Assembly (NCBI RefSeq): GCF_027627575.1
Contig: NZ_CP114065.1
Location: forward strand, 6,076,001-6,140,000
DNA length: 64,000 nucleotides
Source of the DNA: Kribbella sp. CA-293567
Lineage (GTDB): Bacteria; Actinomycetota; Actinomycetes; Propionibacteriales; Kribbellaceae
Direction: 5' to 3'
Position 1 is the first letter of the stretch. Each line of letters opens with the position of its first letter. The position numbers were made by a program, and so were the translations under genes. Under the pieces are notes generated by a model. The model had not been told where the DNA came from. It saw only the letters and a list, made by a program, of their open reading frames with translations, and ran no database searches. Positions 1 through 8,441 of this stretch are shown here, piece after piece.

Positions 1-1
1 G

Positions 2-667
2 TCGCTGCTCGACTATCGCTGCGAGGCGTTGATCCTGCTGGGCCCGCAACTGTCCGGCTCGGCACTGTCGACGCTGGCCGAGTCGCAGCCGGTCATCGTG
101 GTCGGCCGCAAGGTCCGCGCGACCGGTGTCGACGTGGTGCGCACCGACGACGCGGCCGGCTCGCGACTGGCCGTGGAACACCTGCTGTCGTTGGGACATC
201 GCCAGATCCTGCACGTCGACGGAGTCAGGGCCTCCGGCGCGGCGGAACGGCGTACCGGCTATCGCACGGCGATGCGTCACGCCGACCTTCCCGCACGGGT
301 TCAGGAGGGCGGCCGGACCGAGGCGGACGGTGCCGACGCGGCCAAGACCTTCCTGAACGACGCTCCGCCTGTCACGGCGGTCACCCTGTTCAACGATCGC
401 ATGGCCACCGGCTTCCTCGACACGATTCGCCAGTCCTCACTACGGGTCCCGCACGATCTGTCAGTGGTCGGCTACGACAACACCACCATCGCAGGTCTCT
501 CGCACATCAGCCTGACCACAGTCGCGCAGAACACCGCGGCCCTGGCAGCCGAAACCATCTCCACCGCCCACACCCGGCTGACGAACGCTCCGACCAGGCC
601 CACACCGCCCATTGCCCCCACCCTCGTACTCCGCTCCACCACCGCACCGCCGAGTTGCCGTACTTGA
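2..667 (+). CDS. LacI-family transcriptional regulator, C-terminal part
   Basis: This is the sensor half of a LacI/GalR repressor, cut by the left edge of the window. The reading frame is open from base 2 without a start codon, and the helix-turn-helix is missing. Recognisable core elements are PVIVVGRK near the start, then GSRLAVEHLLSLGHR, then PHDLSVVGYDNTTIA, then LTTVAQN near the end, in the order typical of periplasmic-binding-protein-like effector domains. It ends 13 bases before a dioxygenase gene on the same strand and probably controls that gene and the following dehydrogenase. The effector is unknown. The family is certain; the target is inference. Confidence 0.85.
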   Translation, partial: SLLDYRCEALILLGPQLSGSALSTLAESQPVIVVGRKVRATGVDVVRTDDAAGSRLAVEHLLSLGHRQILHVDGVRASGAAERRTGYRTAMRHADLPARVQEGGRTEADGADAAKTFLNDAPPVTAVTLFNDRMATGFLDTIRQSSLRVPHDLSVVGYDNTTIAGLSHISLTTVAQNTAALAAETISTAHTRLTNAPTRPTPPIAPTLVLRSTTAPPSCRT

Positions 668-680
668 GAGGAGCACCTCA

Positions 681-1820
681 ATGACCTGGCTCAAGCCCCA
701 AGACGTCCGCCTGGACGACCTGCTCGCAGTACTGCGAACCGAGACCGATCCCGCCGACTACCCGTTCGCGGAGACGATCGAGCAGCAGGTCCCGCTGTAC
801 GACGCTCCGCGGATTCGCAAGGAGAATCCGCGGGAGGTTCAGGCCGAGTTCGCCAAGGCGCTCGGCGACGGTCCCGGCATCGTCGTCCTGAAAGGGGCCT
901 TCAGCAAGGAAGCTGTGGACGCCGCGACCGCCGAGTTCCGGGCGATGATCGACGACCAGCACCGGGCCGGCACCGCGGCCGGTGACCACTTCGCCAAGCC
1001 GGGGGCGAACGACCGGGTCTGGAACGCGCTGGAGAAGCTGGCGATCAGAGCGCCCGAGGTGTTCGCCGCCTACTACTCCAACGATCTGCTCGCCCTGGTC
1101 GCGAAGGCGTGGCTCGGTCCGGCGTACCAGGTGACCTCCCAGGTGAACGTGGTGAATCCAGGAGGTGAAGGTCAGACGGTACATCGCGACTACCACCTCG
1201 GATTCCAGTCCGACGAGGTCGCGGCTGCCTACCCTGCTCATGTGCACCAGTTGTCCAGCGTGCTGACGCTGCAGGGGGCGGTCGCGCACTGTGACATGCC
1301 GGTGCAGAGCGGTCCGACGCTCTACCTGCCGCACTCGCACAAGTACGGGCTCGGCTACCTCGCCTGGCGGCGACCCGAGTTCGGTGAGCACTTCGTCGCT
1401 CATCACGTGCAGCTACCGCTGAGCAAGGGCGACGCGGTGTTCTTCAACCCGGCGCTCTTCCACGCGGCCGGCAGCAACCACTCCCCCGACATCCTCCGGA
1501 TGGCGAACCTGTTGCAGATCTCCTCCGCGTTCGGCCGGGCGATGGAAAGCGTCGACCGGGTCCGGATGGCGGTCACCCTCTATCCCGTACTGCGTACTCT
1601 GCGGCACGATGACGCCTTCGATCTGGACAACGTCATCGCCGCGAGCGCCGAAGGATACGCTTTCCCGACCAACCTGGACCGGGACCAGCCGATCGGCGGG
1701 CTCGCTCCCCAGACCCAGGCCGACCTGGTCCGCCAAGCCCTCGCCGAGGACTGGCCCGACGATCTGCTGCGGCAGGCCCTCGACGAGCACGCCGTACGCC
1801 GCCGTACGGATGACATCTGA
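681..1820 (+). CDS. Phytanoyl-CoA dioxygenase (PhyH) family protein
   Basis: This is a 379-residue Fe(II)/2-oxoglutarate oxygenase of the PhyH fold. An iron-binding HxD pair is visible in TVHRDYHLGF, and the distal His lies in FFNPALFHAAGSNHS, followed by the Arg of DILRMANLLQ that would hold 2-oxoglutarate. The ATG at 681 is chosen because GAGAGGAGC lies just upstream. A longer frame starting at 612 would overlap the LacI gene. The gene sits between a LacI regulator and a Gfo/Idh/MocA oxidoreductase, so the substrate is probably a sugar, polyol or related catabolite, but the sequence does not identify it. Confidence 0.8.
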   Translation: MTWLKPQDVRLDDLLAVLRTETDPADYPFAETIEQQVPLYDAPRIRKENPREVQAEFAKALGDGPGIVVLKGAFSKEAVDAATAEFRAMIDDQHRAGTAAGDHFAKPGANDRVWNALEKLAIRAPEVFAAYYSNDLLALVAKAWLGPAYQVTSQVNVVNPGGEGQTVHRDYHLGFQSDEVAAAYPAHVHQLSSVLTLQGAVAHCDMPVQSGPTLYLPHSHKYGLGYLAWRRPEFGEHFVAHHVQLPLSKGDAVFFNPALFHAAGSNHSPDILRMANLLQISSAFGRAMESVDRVRMAVTLYPVLRTLRHDDAFDLDNVIAASAEGYAFPTNLDRDQPIGGLAPQTQADLVRQALAEDWPDDLLRQALDEHAVRRRTDDI

Positions 1821-1834
1821 ACAAGGGAGTGCGT

Positions 1835-2839
1835 ATGGAACCGCTTCGCATCGGAATCCTCGGTGCCGCCCGGATCGCGGGCAGGGCGATCGCCGAACCG
1901 GCCCGTCTGACCGGTGCCCGGCTGGTCGCCGTCGCGGCCCGGGACGCGGGTCGCGCGGAGGCGTTCGCGGCCGAACACGGTGTGGAGCGGGTGCTCGCGA
2001 GCTACCAGGACGTGATCGACGACCCCGAGGTCGAGGCGATCTACAACCCGCTCGCCAACGGCCTGCACGGGCCGTGGAACCTGCGAGCGATTGCCGCCGG
2101 CAAGCATGTGCTGACGGAGAAGCCCTCGGCCAGCAACGCGACCGAGGCCGCGGAGGTGCGGGACGCGGCGCGGGCGCGGGGCGTCGTACTGATGGAGGGT
2201 TTTCACTACCTCTTCCACCCGGTCACCCGGCGGCTGCAGGAGCTGCTCACGAAGGGTGAGCTCGGCGAACTGCAGCACGTCGAATCGACGATGGTGATGC
2301 CGCCGCCCGACGACGACGATCCACGCTGGTCGCTGGCGCTGGCGGGTGGCGCTTTGATGGATGTCGGCTGCTACGCGCTGCACGCGCAACGCGTGCTGGC
2401 TCCCTGGGGCGGCGGCGCACCGACGCTGGCGAGCGCCCGGGCGGGTGAGCGCAAGCGTCTGCCTGGTGTGGACGAGTGGCTCAACGCCGACCTGGTGTTC
2501 CCCAACGGCGCGACCGGTGCGGTGCGGACCAGCATGGCGGGTGAGAACGTCGACTTCAGCCTGCGGATCACCGGTACGCGCGGCGAGGCCTTCGCGCCGA
2601 GCTTCGTGCTGCCGCATCTGGACGATCGCGTGATGGTGAAGACCAAGGAGGACACCTGGGTCGAGCGACTGGGCACCAAGTCCTCCTACGCGTACCAGCT
2701 GGAGGCCTTCGCCGCCCATCTCCGCGACGGCGCACCACTTCTCACCGACGCCGACGACGCGCACGCGACGATGGAGCTCGTCGACGCCTGCTATCGCGCG
2801 GCCGGCCTCCAGCCACGGCCGATCTCCACGATCCAATAG
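1835..2839 (+). CDS. Gfo/Idh/MocA family oxidoreductase
   Basis: This is a 334-residue NAD(P)-dependent dehydrogenase. The N-terminal Rossmann fold begins RIGILGAARIAG, the EKP motif is in VLTEKPSASNATEA, and the C-terminal alpha/beta domain contains GGALMDVGCYALHA. In this subgroup the usual HxxD catalytic element is replaced by DVGCY, as in trans-1,2-dihydrobenzene-1,2-diol dehydrogenase-like members. The ATG at 1835 is preferred over the GTG at 1829 because AAGGGA (1823-1828) would abut the GTG but sits six bases from the ATG. It lies 14 bases after the dioxygenase and is probably cotranscribed with it. The substrate is unknown. Confidence 0.82.
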   Translation: MEPLRIGILGAARIAGRAIAEPARLTGARLVAVAARDAGRAEAFAAEHGVERVLASYQDVIDDPEVEAIYNPLANGLHGPWNLRAIAAGKHVLTEKPSASNATEAAEVRDAARARGVVLMEGFHYLFHPVTRRLQELLTKGELGELQHVESTMVMPPPDDDDPRWSLALAGGALMDVGCYALHAQRVLAPWGGGAPTLASARAGERKRLPGVDEWLNADLVFPNGATGAVRTSMAGENVDFSLRITGTRGEAFAPSFVLPHLDDRVMVKTKEDTWVERLGTKSSYAYQLEAFAAHLRDGAPLLTDADDAHATMELVDACYRAAGLQPRPISTIQ

Positions 2840-2977
2840 GGGCGCGGCGCCACAATTCAGTAGGGCCGCGGCGCCACCCCAGTCGATGTTGCAACTCCGT
2901 CCAGACTCGATCTCAGCTCACTGGGAGTAGTCGATCGGCGGATAGCTTTGGTTTCCGGGTGGTGACTCGACTGGGGT
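2837..2977. repeat. Direct and inverted repeats in a convergent intergenic region
   Basis: The 177 bases between the converging genes at 2839 and 3017 contain two nearly identical 17-base copies of TAGGG[G/C]CGCGGCGCCAC at 2837-2853 and 2861-2877, differing at one base. They also contain an exact 11-base inverted pair, ACCCCAGTCGA at 2876-2886 and TCGACTGGGGT at 2967-2977. A weaker GTGGTG/CACCAC pair lies at 2959-2986. There is no T-run. The elements could form a bidirectional terminator or be remnants of a small repetitive element. Confidence 0.45.
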
Positions 2978-3016
2978 AGCCACCACTCGAAAGCACCGGC
3001 TGAATCGTGCGTGGGC

Positions 3017-4513
3017 TCAGTCGTGGGTAGGGAAGCCGAGGTTGAGCCCGCCGTGAGACGGGTCCAGCCAGCGGGAGGTGATCACCTTGCCGCGGGTGAA
3101 GAAGTGCACGCCCTCGGTGCCGTGCGCGTGGGTGTCACCGAACAGCGAGTTCTTCCAGCCGCCGAACGAGTAGTAGGCCATCGGGACCGGGATCGGCACG
3201 TTGACGCCGACCATGCCGACCTCGACCTCGGTCTGGTAGCGGCGGGCGGCGCCGCCGTCGTTGGTGAAGATGGCGGTGCCGTTGCCGTACGGGTTGGAGT
3301 TCACCAGCTCCAGCGCCGCGTCGTACGACGGGACGCGGAGCACCGAGAGCACCGGCCCGAAGATCTCGTCGGTGTAGATCGACATCTCCGGCGTCACCTT
3401 GTCGAACAGCGTCGGGCCGAGCCAGAAGCCGTCGTCGCCGCCGTCGAAGGGACCTTCGCGGCCGTCGACGGCCAGCTCCGCGCCGGCCTCGACCCCCGCC
3501 TCGACGTACCCGACGACCTTGTCGCGGTGCGGTCCGGTGACGAGCGGGCCCATGTCGGAGCCGCGGGTGCCGTCACCGGTCGTCAGCGTCGCCATCCGCT
3601 CGCGGATCTTGGCGATCAGCGCGTCCGCGACGGGCTCGACCGCGACCAGCGCGGAGATCGCCATGCAGCGCTCTCCCGCGGAACCGAAGCCGGCGTTGAC
3701 GGCGGCGTCGGCTGCCAGGTCCAGGTCGGCATCGGGCAGCACGACCATGTGGTTCTTGGCGCCGCCGAGAGCCTGCACGCGCTTGCCGTTCCTGGTGCCG
3801 GTCTCGTAGACGTAGCGCGCGATCGGCGTCGAGCCGACGAACGAGACGGCCTTGATGTCAGGGTGCTCGAGCAGCCGGTCGACGGCCTCCTTGTCACCGT
3901 GGACGACGTTCAGCACGCCGTCGGGCAAGCCGGCCTCCTTCCACAGAGCAGCGACCGCGTTCACCGCGGACGGGTCCTTCTCCGACGGCTTGATCACCAC
4001 GCTGTTGCCGCAGGCGATCGCGATCGGCACGAACCACAGCGGCACCATCGCCGGGAAGTTGAACGGCGAGATCACCGCGACCACGCCGAGCGACTGGCGG
4101 ATCGAGTAGACGTCGACGTTGGTGGAGACGTTCTCGCTGAAGCCGCCCTTCAGCAGGTGCGGGATGCCGCAGGCGAACTCGACCACCTCGAGACCGCGGG
4201 TCACCTCGCCGAGCGCGTCCGAGAGCACCTTGCCGTGCTCGGCGGTGATCAGCGCGGCGATCTCCTCCTTGCGCTCGTTCAGCAGTTCACGGAAGCCGAA
4301 GAGCACCTGCGCGCGCTTGGTGAGCGAGATCCGGCCCCAGGCCCGGGACGCGTCGTGGGCGACCTTCACGATCTCGTCGACGGTCGCCGCCGAGGCCAGG
4401 TCGAGCTCACCGGTCACCTCGCCGGTGGCCGGGTTGTAGACCTTGCTGGTGCGTTCGGAGACTCCCGTCCACGGGGCGCCGCCGACCAGGTGGGTGATTC
4501 GCTCAATGCTCAC
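3017..4513 (-). CDS. mmsA: Methylmalonate-semialdehyde dehydrogenase (CoA-acylating)
   Basis: This aldehyde dehydrogenase of 498 residues converts malonate semialdehyde or methylmalonate semialdehyde with CoA and NAD to acetyl-CoA or propionyl-CoA and CO2, the last step of inositol catabolism. PFNFPAMVPLWF, the GSTPIARYVYE nucleotide loop and the catalytic Cys (about residue 283) in GSAGERCMAIS are all visible, and the length is normal for MmsA/IolA. The GTG start at 4513 overlaps the stop of the upstream isomerase in a GTGA arrangement, so translation is probably coupled. It is the last gene of the iol operon. Confidence 0.93.
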   Translation of the reverse strand: MSIERITHLVGGAPWTGVSERTSKVYNPATGEVTGELDLASAATVDEIVKVAHDASRAWGRISLTKRAQVLFGFRELLNERKEEIAALITAEHGKVLSDALGEVTRGLEVVEFACGIPHLLKGGFSENVSTNVDVYSIRQSLGVVAVISPFNFPAMVPLWFVPIAIACGNSVVIKPSEKDPSAVNAVAALWKEAGLPDGVLNVVHGDKEAVDRLLEHPDIKAVSFVGSTPIARYVYETGTRNGKRVQALGGAKNHMVVLPDADLDLAADAAVNAGFGSAGERCMAISALVAVEPVADALIAKIRERMATLTTGDGTRGSDMGPLVTGPHRDKVVGYVEAGVEAGAELAVDGREGPFDGGDDGFWLGPTLFDKVTPEMSIYTDEIFGPVLSVLRVPSYDAALELVNSNPYGNGTAIFTNDGGAARRYQTEVEVGMVGVNVPIPVPMAYYSFGGWKNSLFGDTHAHGTEGVHFFTRGKVITSRWLDPSHGGLNLGFPTHD

Positions 4514-5376
4514 AGCTGCATCCCTTGCTTCGTCAGTAGATCGGTGATCTTCGCTCGCATGAACGTGCTCGATTCCCGGGCGCGCTCCTCCCAGGCGAAG
4601 ACGCAGGCGGTGACGGTGCCGTCGAAACCGGCCGCGGCCAGGCTCGCGAACAGCTCGTCGAAGTCGACCTCACCCTGACCGATGTCGAGGTGCTGGTGCA
4701 CCCGGACGGTCGAGCCGGGCGGGTTGACGATGTAGCGCAGCCCGGACGACCCGGTGTGGTCGAACGAGTCGGCGACGTGCACGTTGGTGAGCAGGTCGCC
4801 GGCGTACTCGATGATGCCGGGGGCGTCGTTGCCCAGGTGGAAGGTGTGCGGGGCGCAGTACAGGAAGCTGACCAGAGGGCTGTTGATCCCGCGGATCAGG
4901 TCGACGGCTGCCTTGCCGTCCTCCTCGAAGTCGTCCGGATGCGGTTCGAGCACGAGCCGGACGCCTTCGCTCTCGAACACCGGCAGCAACTCTTCGAGCG
5001 ACCGCCAGAACTGCGCCTCGCTCCGGGCCGCCTGCTCGGGGCGGCCGTTGAACTCGGTGTTCATCACGTCCACGCCGAGCAGGGCGGTGATCCGGATCGC
5101 GCGCTTCCAGTACCTGACCGCTGCCTGCCGCTCGTCCTCGTCAGGGCCCGACCACTTGTAGAGCGGTAGCACCGACGAGACCCCGACCCCTGCTGCCGCC
5201 AGCGCCTTGCGGAACGCAGCCACCCCCGCGTCGTCCACCCGCGGGTGGACGAAGAACGGCAGGAAGTCACTGCGGGGCGACAGTTCCAGCCACTCGTAGC
5301 CGAGGTCGGCGACGAGACCGGGCAGCTCCAGCAGCGGAACGGCGCGGAACATGTAGGGGTCGAGGCTGAGCTTCAT
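4510..5376 (-). CDS. Sugar phosphate isomerase/epimerase (TIM barrel)
   Basis: This 288-residue protein of the AP-endonuclease-2/xylose-isomerase-like superfamily starts MKLSLDPYMF. Likely metal-binding positions are in NTEFNGRP, VLEPHPDDF, HVADSFDH and HLDIGQGEVDF. Such proteins act as isomerases, epimerases or dehydratases on sugars and inosose-type ketones. It overlaps the dehydrogenase gene upstream (ATGA) and mmsA downstream. The pairing with a Gfo/Idh/MocA dehydrogenase suggests a joint role in feeding another inositol isomer or sugar into the pathway. The exact reaction cannot be read from the sequence. Confidence 0.8.
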   Translation of the reverse strand: MKLSLDPYMFRAVPLLELPGLVADLGYEWLELSPRSDFLPFFVHPRVDDAGVAAFRKALAAAGVGVSSVLPLYKWSGPDEDERQAAVRYWKRAIRITALLGVDVMNTEFNGRPEQAARSEAQFWRSLEELLPVFESEGVRLVLEPHPDDFEEDGKAAVDLIRGINSPLVSFLYCAPHTFHLGNDAPGIIEYAGDLLTNVHVADSFDHTGSSGLRYIVNPPGSTVRVHQHLDIGQGEVDFDELFASLAAAGFDGTVTACVFAWEERARESSTFMRAKITDLLTKQGMQL

Positions 5377-6518
5377 CCGAAGACCTCGCTGCGGCTCACC
5401 ATCTCCACCTCCACCGGGCGGCCTTCCTGCAGGGACTGCACGCCGGCCGCACAGACCGCGGCAGCGGCGTACCCGTCCCAGGCCGTCGGACCGTCGATCC
5501 CGCCTCGCGCCGCGGCGTTGACCCAGCGCTGGACCTCGAGGTCGTACGCCGCCCCGAAGCGGACCCGGAAGTCGTCCGGCACCGCACCACCCCAGTGTCC
5601 GGCCTTCTTCGTCAGGACGTCGACCCCGAGGCCGATCGTCGCGCTGCCCAGCTCGCCGACAGCTTCGCAGCGCACCTCGTAGCCGACCTGGAAGTTCACG
5701 AAGACCTCCACATCGGCCAGCGCACCGCTCGCCATCTCGAACAGCGCCAGCTGTGGATCGAGCACCCCCTCGCCGACCAGGCTGGTCGGCCTCGGGGCGT
5801 GCACGGTGATCCGGGTGATCTCGTCGTCGAACAGCCAGCGAGCCACGTCGACCTCGTGCACCAGCGAGTCGCGCACGATCATCTCGCTGCGGAACGTCTC
5901 CGGGACGGTCTTGTTCCGGTGCACGTTGTGCAGCAGCAGGGTCCGGCCGAGCTCCCCGGAGTCCAGCAACTGCTTCAGCCGCGCGTACTCCGGGTCGAAG
6001 CGGCGCATGAAGCCCACCTGGATCAACGACCGGCCGGTCTTGTGCTCGGCCTCGACCACCCGCAACGACGACTCGGCATCCATCGTCAGCGGCTTCTCAC
6101 AGAGCACCGGCTTGCCGTGCTCGAGGCAAGCCATCAGCTGCTCCGCATGAGCGAATCCCGGCGAGGCGATGATCACCGCGTCCACCTCGGCGTCGCCGAT
6201 CAAAGCCAACGGGTCCCCGATCACCCGCACGCCACCCGCTTGTGGCGTTCCACCAGCATCAGCCGCACTCGCAACTCCGCCGACCCCCTCGCCCACGGCG
6301 CCACCGGAGCCGGCCGCTCTCGCGGCCACCTCCGATGCTCCCGTCGCCAGCCTGCCCTGGGTCTCGTTCAGGGCGGCGGCCAGCGCGTCCGCTCTCGCCG
6401 TGTCCGGGTCGGACACGGCGACCAGCCGGGCGCCGGAGATCTGCCGGGCGACCCGCTCGGCATGATCGGCGCCCATCATCCCGACGCCGATGATGCCGAT
6501 CCTCAGGTCTTGGGTCAT
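5373..6518 (-). CDS. Gfo/Idh/MocA dehydrogenase with a Gly/Ala-rich insertion
   Basis: This 381-residue NAD-dependent dehydrogenase resembles inositol 2-dehydrogenase. GIIGVGMMGADH forms the nucleotide-binding loop, CEKPLT is the EKP motif, and SLVHEVDVARW carries the catalytic His. Residues about 51-96 are a low-complexity Gly/Ala/Val-rich stretch inserted between two Rossmann strands, where relatives have a short loop, making the protein about 40 residues longer than the IolG in this operon. The gene overlaps both neighbours by four bases. It may oxidise scyllo-inositol or another isomer; that is inference from context. Confidence 0.85.
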   Translation of the reverse strand: MTQDLRIGIIGVGMMGADHAERVARQISGARLVAVSDPDTARADALAAALNETQGRLATGASEVAARAAGSGGAVGEGVGGVASAADAGGTPQAGGVRVIGDPLALIGDAEVDAVIIASPGFAHAEQLMACLEHGKPVLCEKPLTMDAESSLRVVEAEHKTGRSLIQVGFMRRFDPEYARLKQLLDSGELGRTLLLHNVHRNKTVPETFRSEMIVRDSLVHEVDVARWLFDDEITRITVHAPRPTSLVGEGVLDPQLALFEMASGALADVEVFVNFQVGYEVRCEAVGELGSATIGLGVDVLTKKAGHWGGAVPDDFRVRFGAAYDLEVQRWVNAAARGGIDGPTAWDGYAAAAVCAAGVQSLQEGRPVEVEMVSRSEVFG

Positions 6519-7393
6519 CTGTTCTCCAGAGGGGACTCGATCTTGACCGGCCCGTCGCCCGGACGCACTCCCACCGCCCCGGCGTCGATCCCGCGGAGCT
6601 CGTGGCTGAGCGCCTCAAGCTCGGAGCCGCCCGCCATCTCGTTGGTGAGCTGCTCCAGGGTGATGTCGGCACGATGGGTGTCGAGTGCCACCCGGCCCAG
6701 CTTGAGGACGACGAAGTGGTTGCCGACCAGGTAGGCGTGGTGCGGGTTGTGGGTGATGAAGACGACGCCGAGACCGGCGTCGCGCGCCTTCACGATGTAC
6801 TTCAGCACCACACCGGACTGCTTGACGCCGAGCGCGGCGGTCGGCTCGTCCAGGATCAGCACCTTGGCCCCGAAGTAGATCGCCCGGGCGATCGCGATGC
6901 ACTGGCGCTGACCGCCGGACAGCATCCCGACCGGCTGCTCCAGGTTGGGGATCGAGATCCCCATCTTGGTCAGCTCCTCCTGGGCGGTCTTCTTCATCGC
7001 CGCGATGTCGAGCCGGCCGAACGATCTGGTCACCTCGTTGCCGAGGAAGAAGTTCCGCCAGACCGACATCAGCGGCGCGAGCGCGAGGTCCTGGTAGACG
7101 GTCGCGATCCCGCTGTCCAGCGACTCCCGCGGCGAGCTGAACGTGCGTTGCTCGCCGTTCACCGAGAGGATCCCGTCGGTGTGCGCGTGCAGGCCGGCGA
7201 TGATCTTGATCAGCGTCGACTTGCCCGCGCCGTTGTCGCCCAGCACACAGGTGATCTCACCCTGCCTGACCGCCAGCGAGACGCCACGCAGCGCGTGCAC
7301 GTTGCCGTAACTCTTGCCGACGTCCTCGAGGTGAACGACCGGCGTGGTCGGGCCGCTGCCCGCCTCTTCCGCGAACTTCTCAGTGATGCTCAT
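6515..7393 (-). CDS. Sugar ABC transporter ATP-binding protein (single-domain RbsA type)
   Basis: This 292-residue ATPase powers the inositol/sugar importer encoded with it. The Walker A motif is GDNGAGKST, the signature is LSGGQRQ, and the Walker B motif is VLILDEPTAAL. RbsA-like proteins usually have two ATPase domains, but this one has a single domain, as is common for the FrcA/inositol transporter type, and would work as a homodimer. It overlaps the permease gene by four bases. Confidence 0.9.
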   Translation of the reverse strand: MSITEKFAEEAGSGPTTPVVHLEDVGKSYGNVHALRGVSLAVRQGEITCVLGDNGAGKSTLIKIIAGLHAHTDGILSVNGEQRTFSSPRESLDSGIATVYQDLALAPLMSVWRNFFLGNEVTRSFGRLDIAAMKKTAQEELTKMGISIPNLEQPVGMLSGGQRQCIAIARAIYFGAKVLILDEPTAALGVKQSGVVLKYIVKARDAGLGVVFITHNPHHAYLVGNHFVVLKLGRVALDTHRADITLEQLTNEMAGGSELEALSHELRGIDAGAVGVRPGDGPVKIESPLENR

Positions 7394-8433
7394 CGCAGAT
7401 CCGCCCGCTTCTTGACGACGAGGTTGACGATGGTGGCCAACAGCAACATCACGCCCAGGAACGCCTTGAACCAGTCGGCGTTCCAGCCGGCGTAGACGAC
7501 ACCGAGCTGGGTCATCCCGAAGATCAGCGCACCGATCGCCGAGCCCACCACGGAGCCGTAGCCGCCGGTCAGCAGACAGCCGCCGACCACCGCGGCGATG
7601 ATGTAGATGAACTCCTTGCCGACGCCCTCACCGGACTGCACCACCGCCTGGTTGAAGAGCAGGTGCATCCCCGAGAACCAGGCGAAGAAGCCGACCGTGA
7701 CGAACAGGCCGATCTTCACCCGCTTCACCGGTACGCCGACCGCCCGCGCGGCCGCCGCGTCGCCGCCGACGGCGAAGACCCAGTTGCCGACCTTCGTCTT
7801 CAGCAGCACCCAGGTGGCGATCGCGACGAACACGATCCACCAGACGATCAGGATCTTGACGTTGATCGGTCCCAGTTTGAACTCCGAGGCGAACACCGCC
7901 TTGGCCGACTCGAAGCCGTCCATGTCGCTGATCGAGTTCGACGAGACGGTCCCGGACAGCACCCGGGTGACGCCCAGGTTGAGGCCTTGCAGGATGAAGA
8001 AGGTGCCGAGCGTGACCAGGAAGCTCGGCAGCCCCGTGCGCATCAGCAGCCAGCCGTTGAAGGCGCCGACGGCCACCGCGACGACCAGTGCCACCAGGAC
8101 ACCGACCCACACGTTGGTACTGAACTGGTAGGAGAACAGGCCGCCGGTCAGACCTGCCGTCGTCACCGCGACGCCTGCCGACAGGTCGAACTCGCCACCG
8201 ACCATCAGCAGCGCGACCGGGACGGCCATCATGCCGATCAGCGCGGCTTGGTAGAGGATCGTGCCGGTGGTGGCCAGATCCCGGAACGGCGGTGCCGTGA
8301 TCAGGAAGAAGACCAGTACGACGACCGCTCCGACCAGCGAGCCCACCTCGGGCCGGCTCAGCAGCCGGGCGCCCAGCGAACGGGACGAGACGCGGTCGTC
8401 GACAGTCGACGGCGCCGTCAGCGTGGATGCCAT
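7390..8433 (-). CDS. Sugar ABC transporter permease (RbsC/FrcB family)
   Basis: This 347-residue membrane permease of the ribose/fructose/inositol transporter family has about ten hydrophobic segments. The family motif is visible in VGGEFDLSAGVAVTTAGL and again in GGSLLTGG-like form near IIAAVVGGCLLTGGYG. The ATG at 8433 (protein MASTLTAPS) is chosen because GAGGA lies six bases upstream; a longer frame to 8619 reads into the binding-protein gene. It starts eight bases after the binding-protein stop and overlaps the ATPase gene, so the three form one transporter unit, most likely for myo-inositol. Confidence 0.88.
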   Translation of the reverse strand: MASTLTAPSTVDDRVSSRSLGARLLSRPEVGSLVGAVVVLVFFLITAPPFRDLATTGTILYQAALIGMMAVPVALLMVGGEFDLSAGVAVTTAGLTGGLFSYQFSTNVWVGVLVALVVAVAVGAFNGWLLMRTGLPSFLVTLGTFFILQGLNLGVTRVLSGTVSSNSISDMDGFESAKAVFASEFKLGPINVKILIVWWIVFVAIATWVLLKTKVGNWVFAVGGDAAAARAVGVPVKRVKIGLFVTVGFFAWFSGMHLLFNQAVVQSGEGVGKEFIYIIAAVVGGCLLTGGYGSVVGSAIGALIFGMTQLGVVYAGWNADWFKAFLGVMLLLATIVNLVVKKRADLR

Positions 8434-8441
8434 GACGATCC

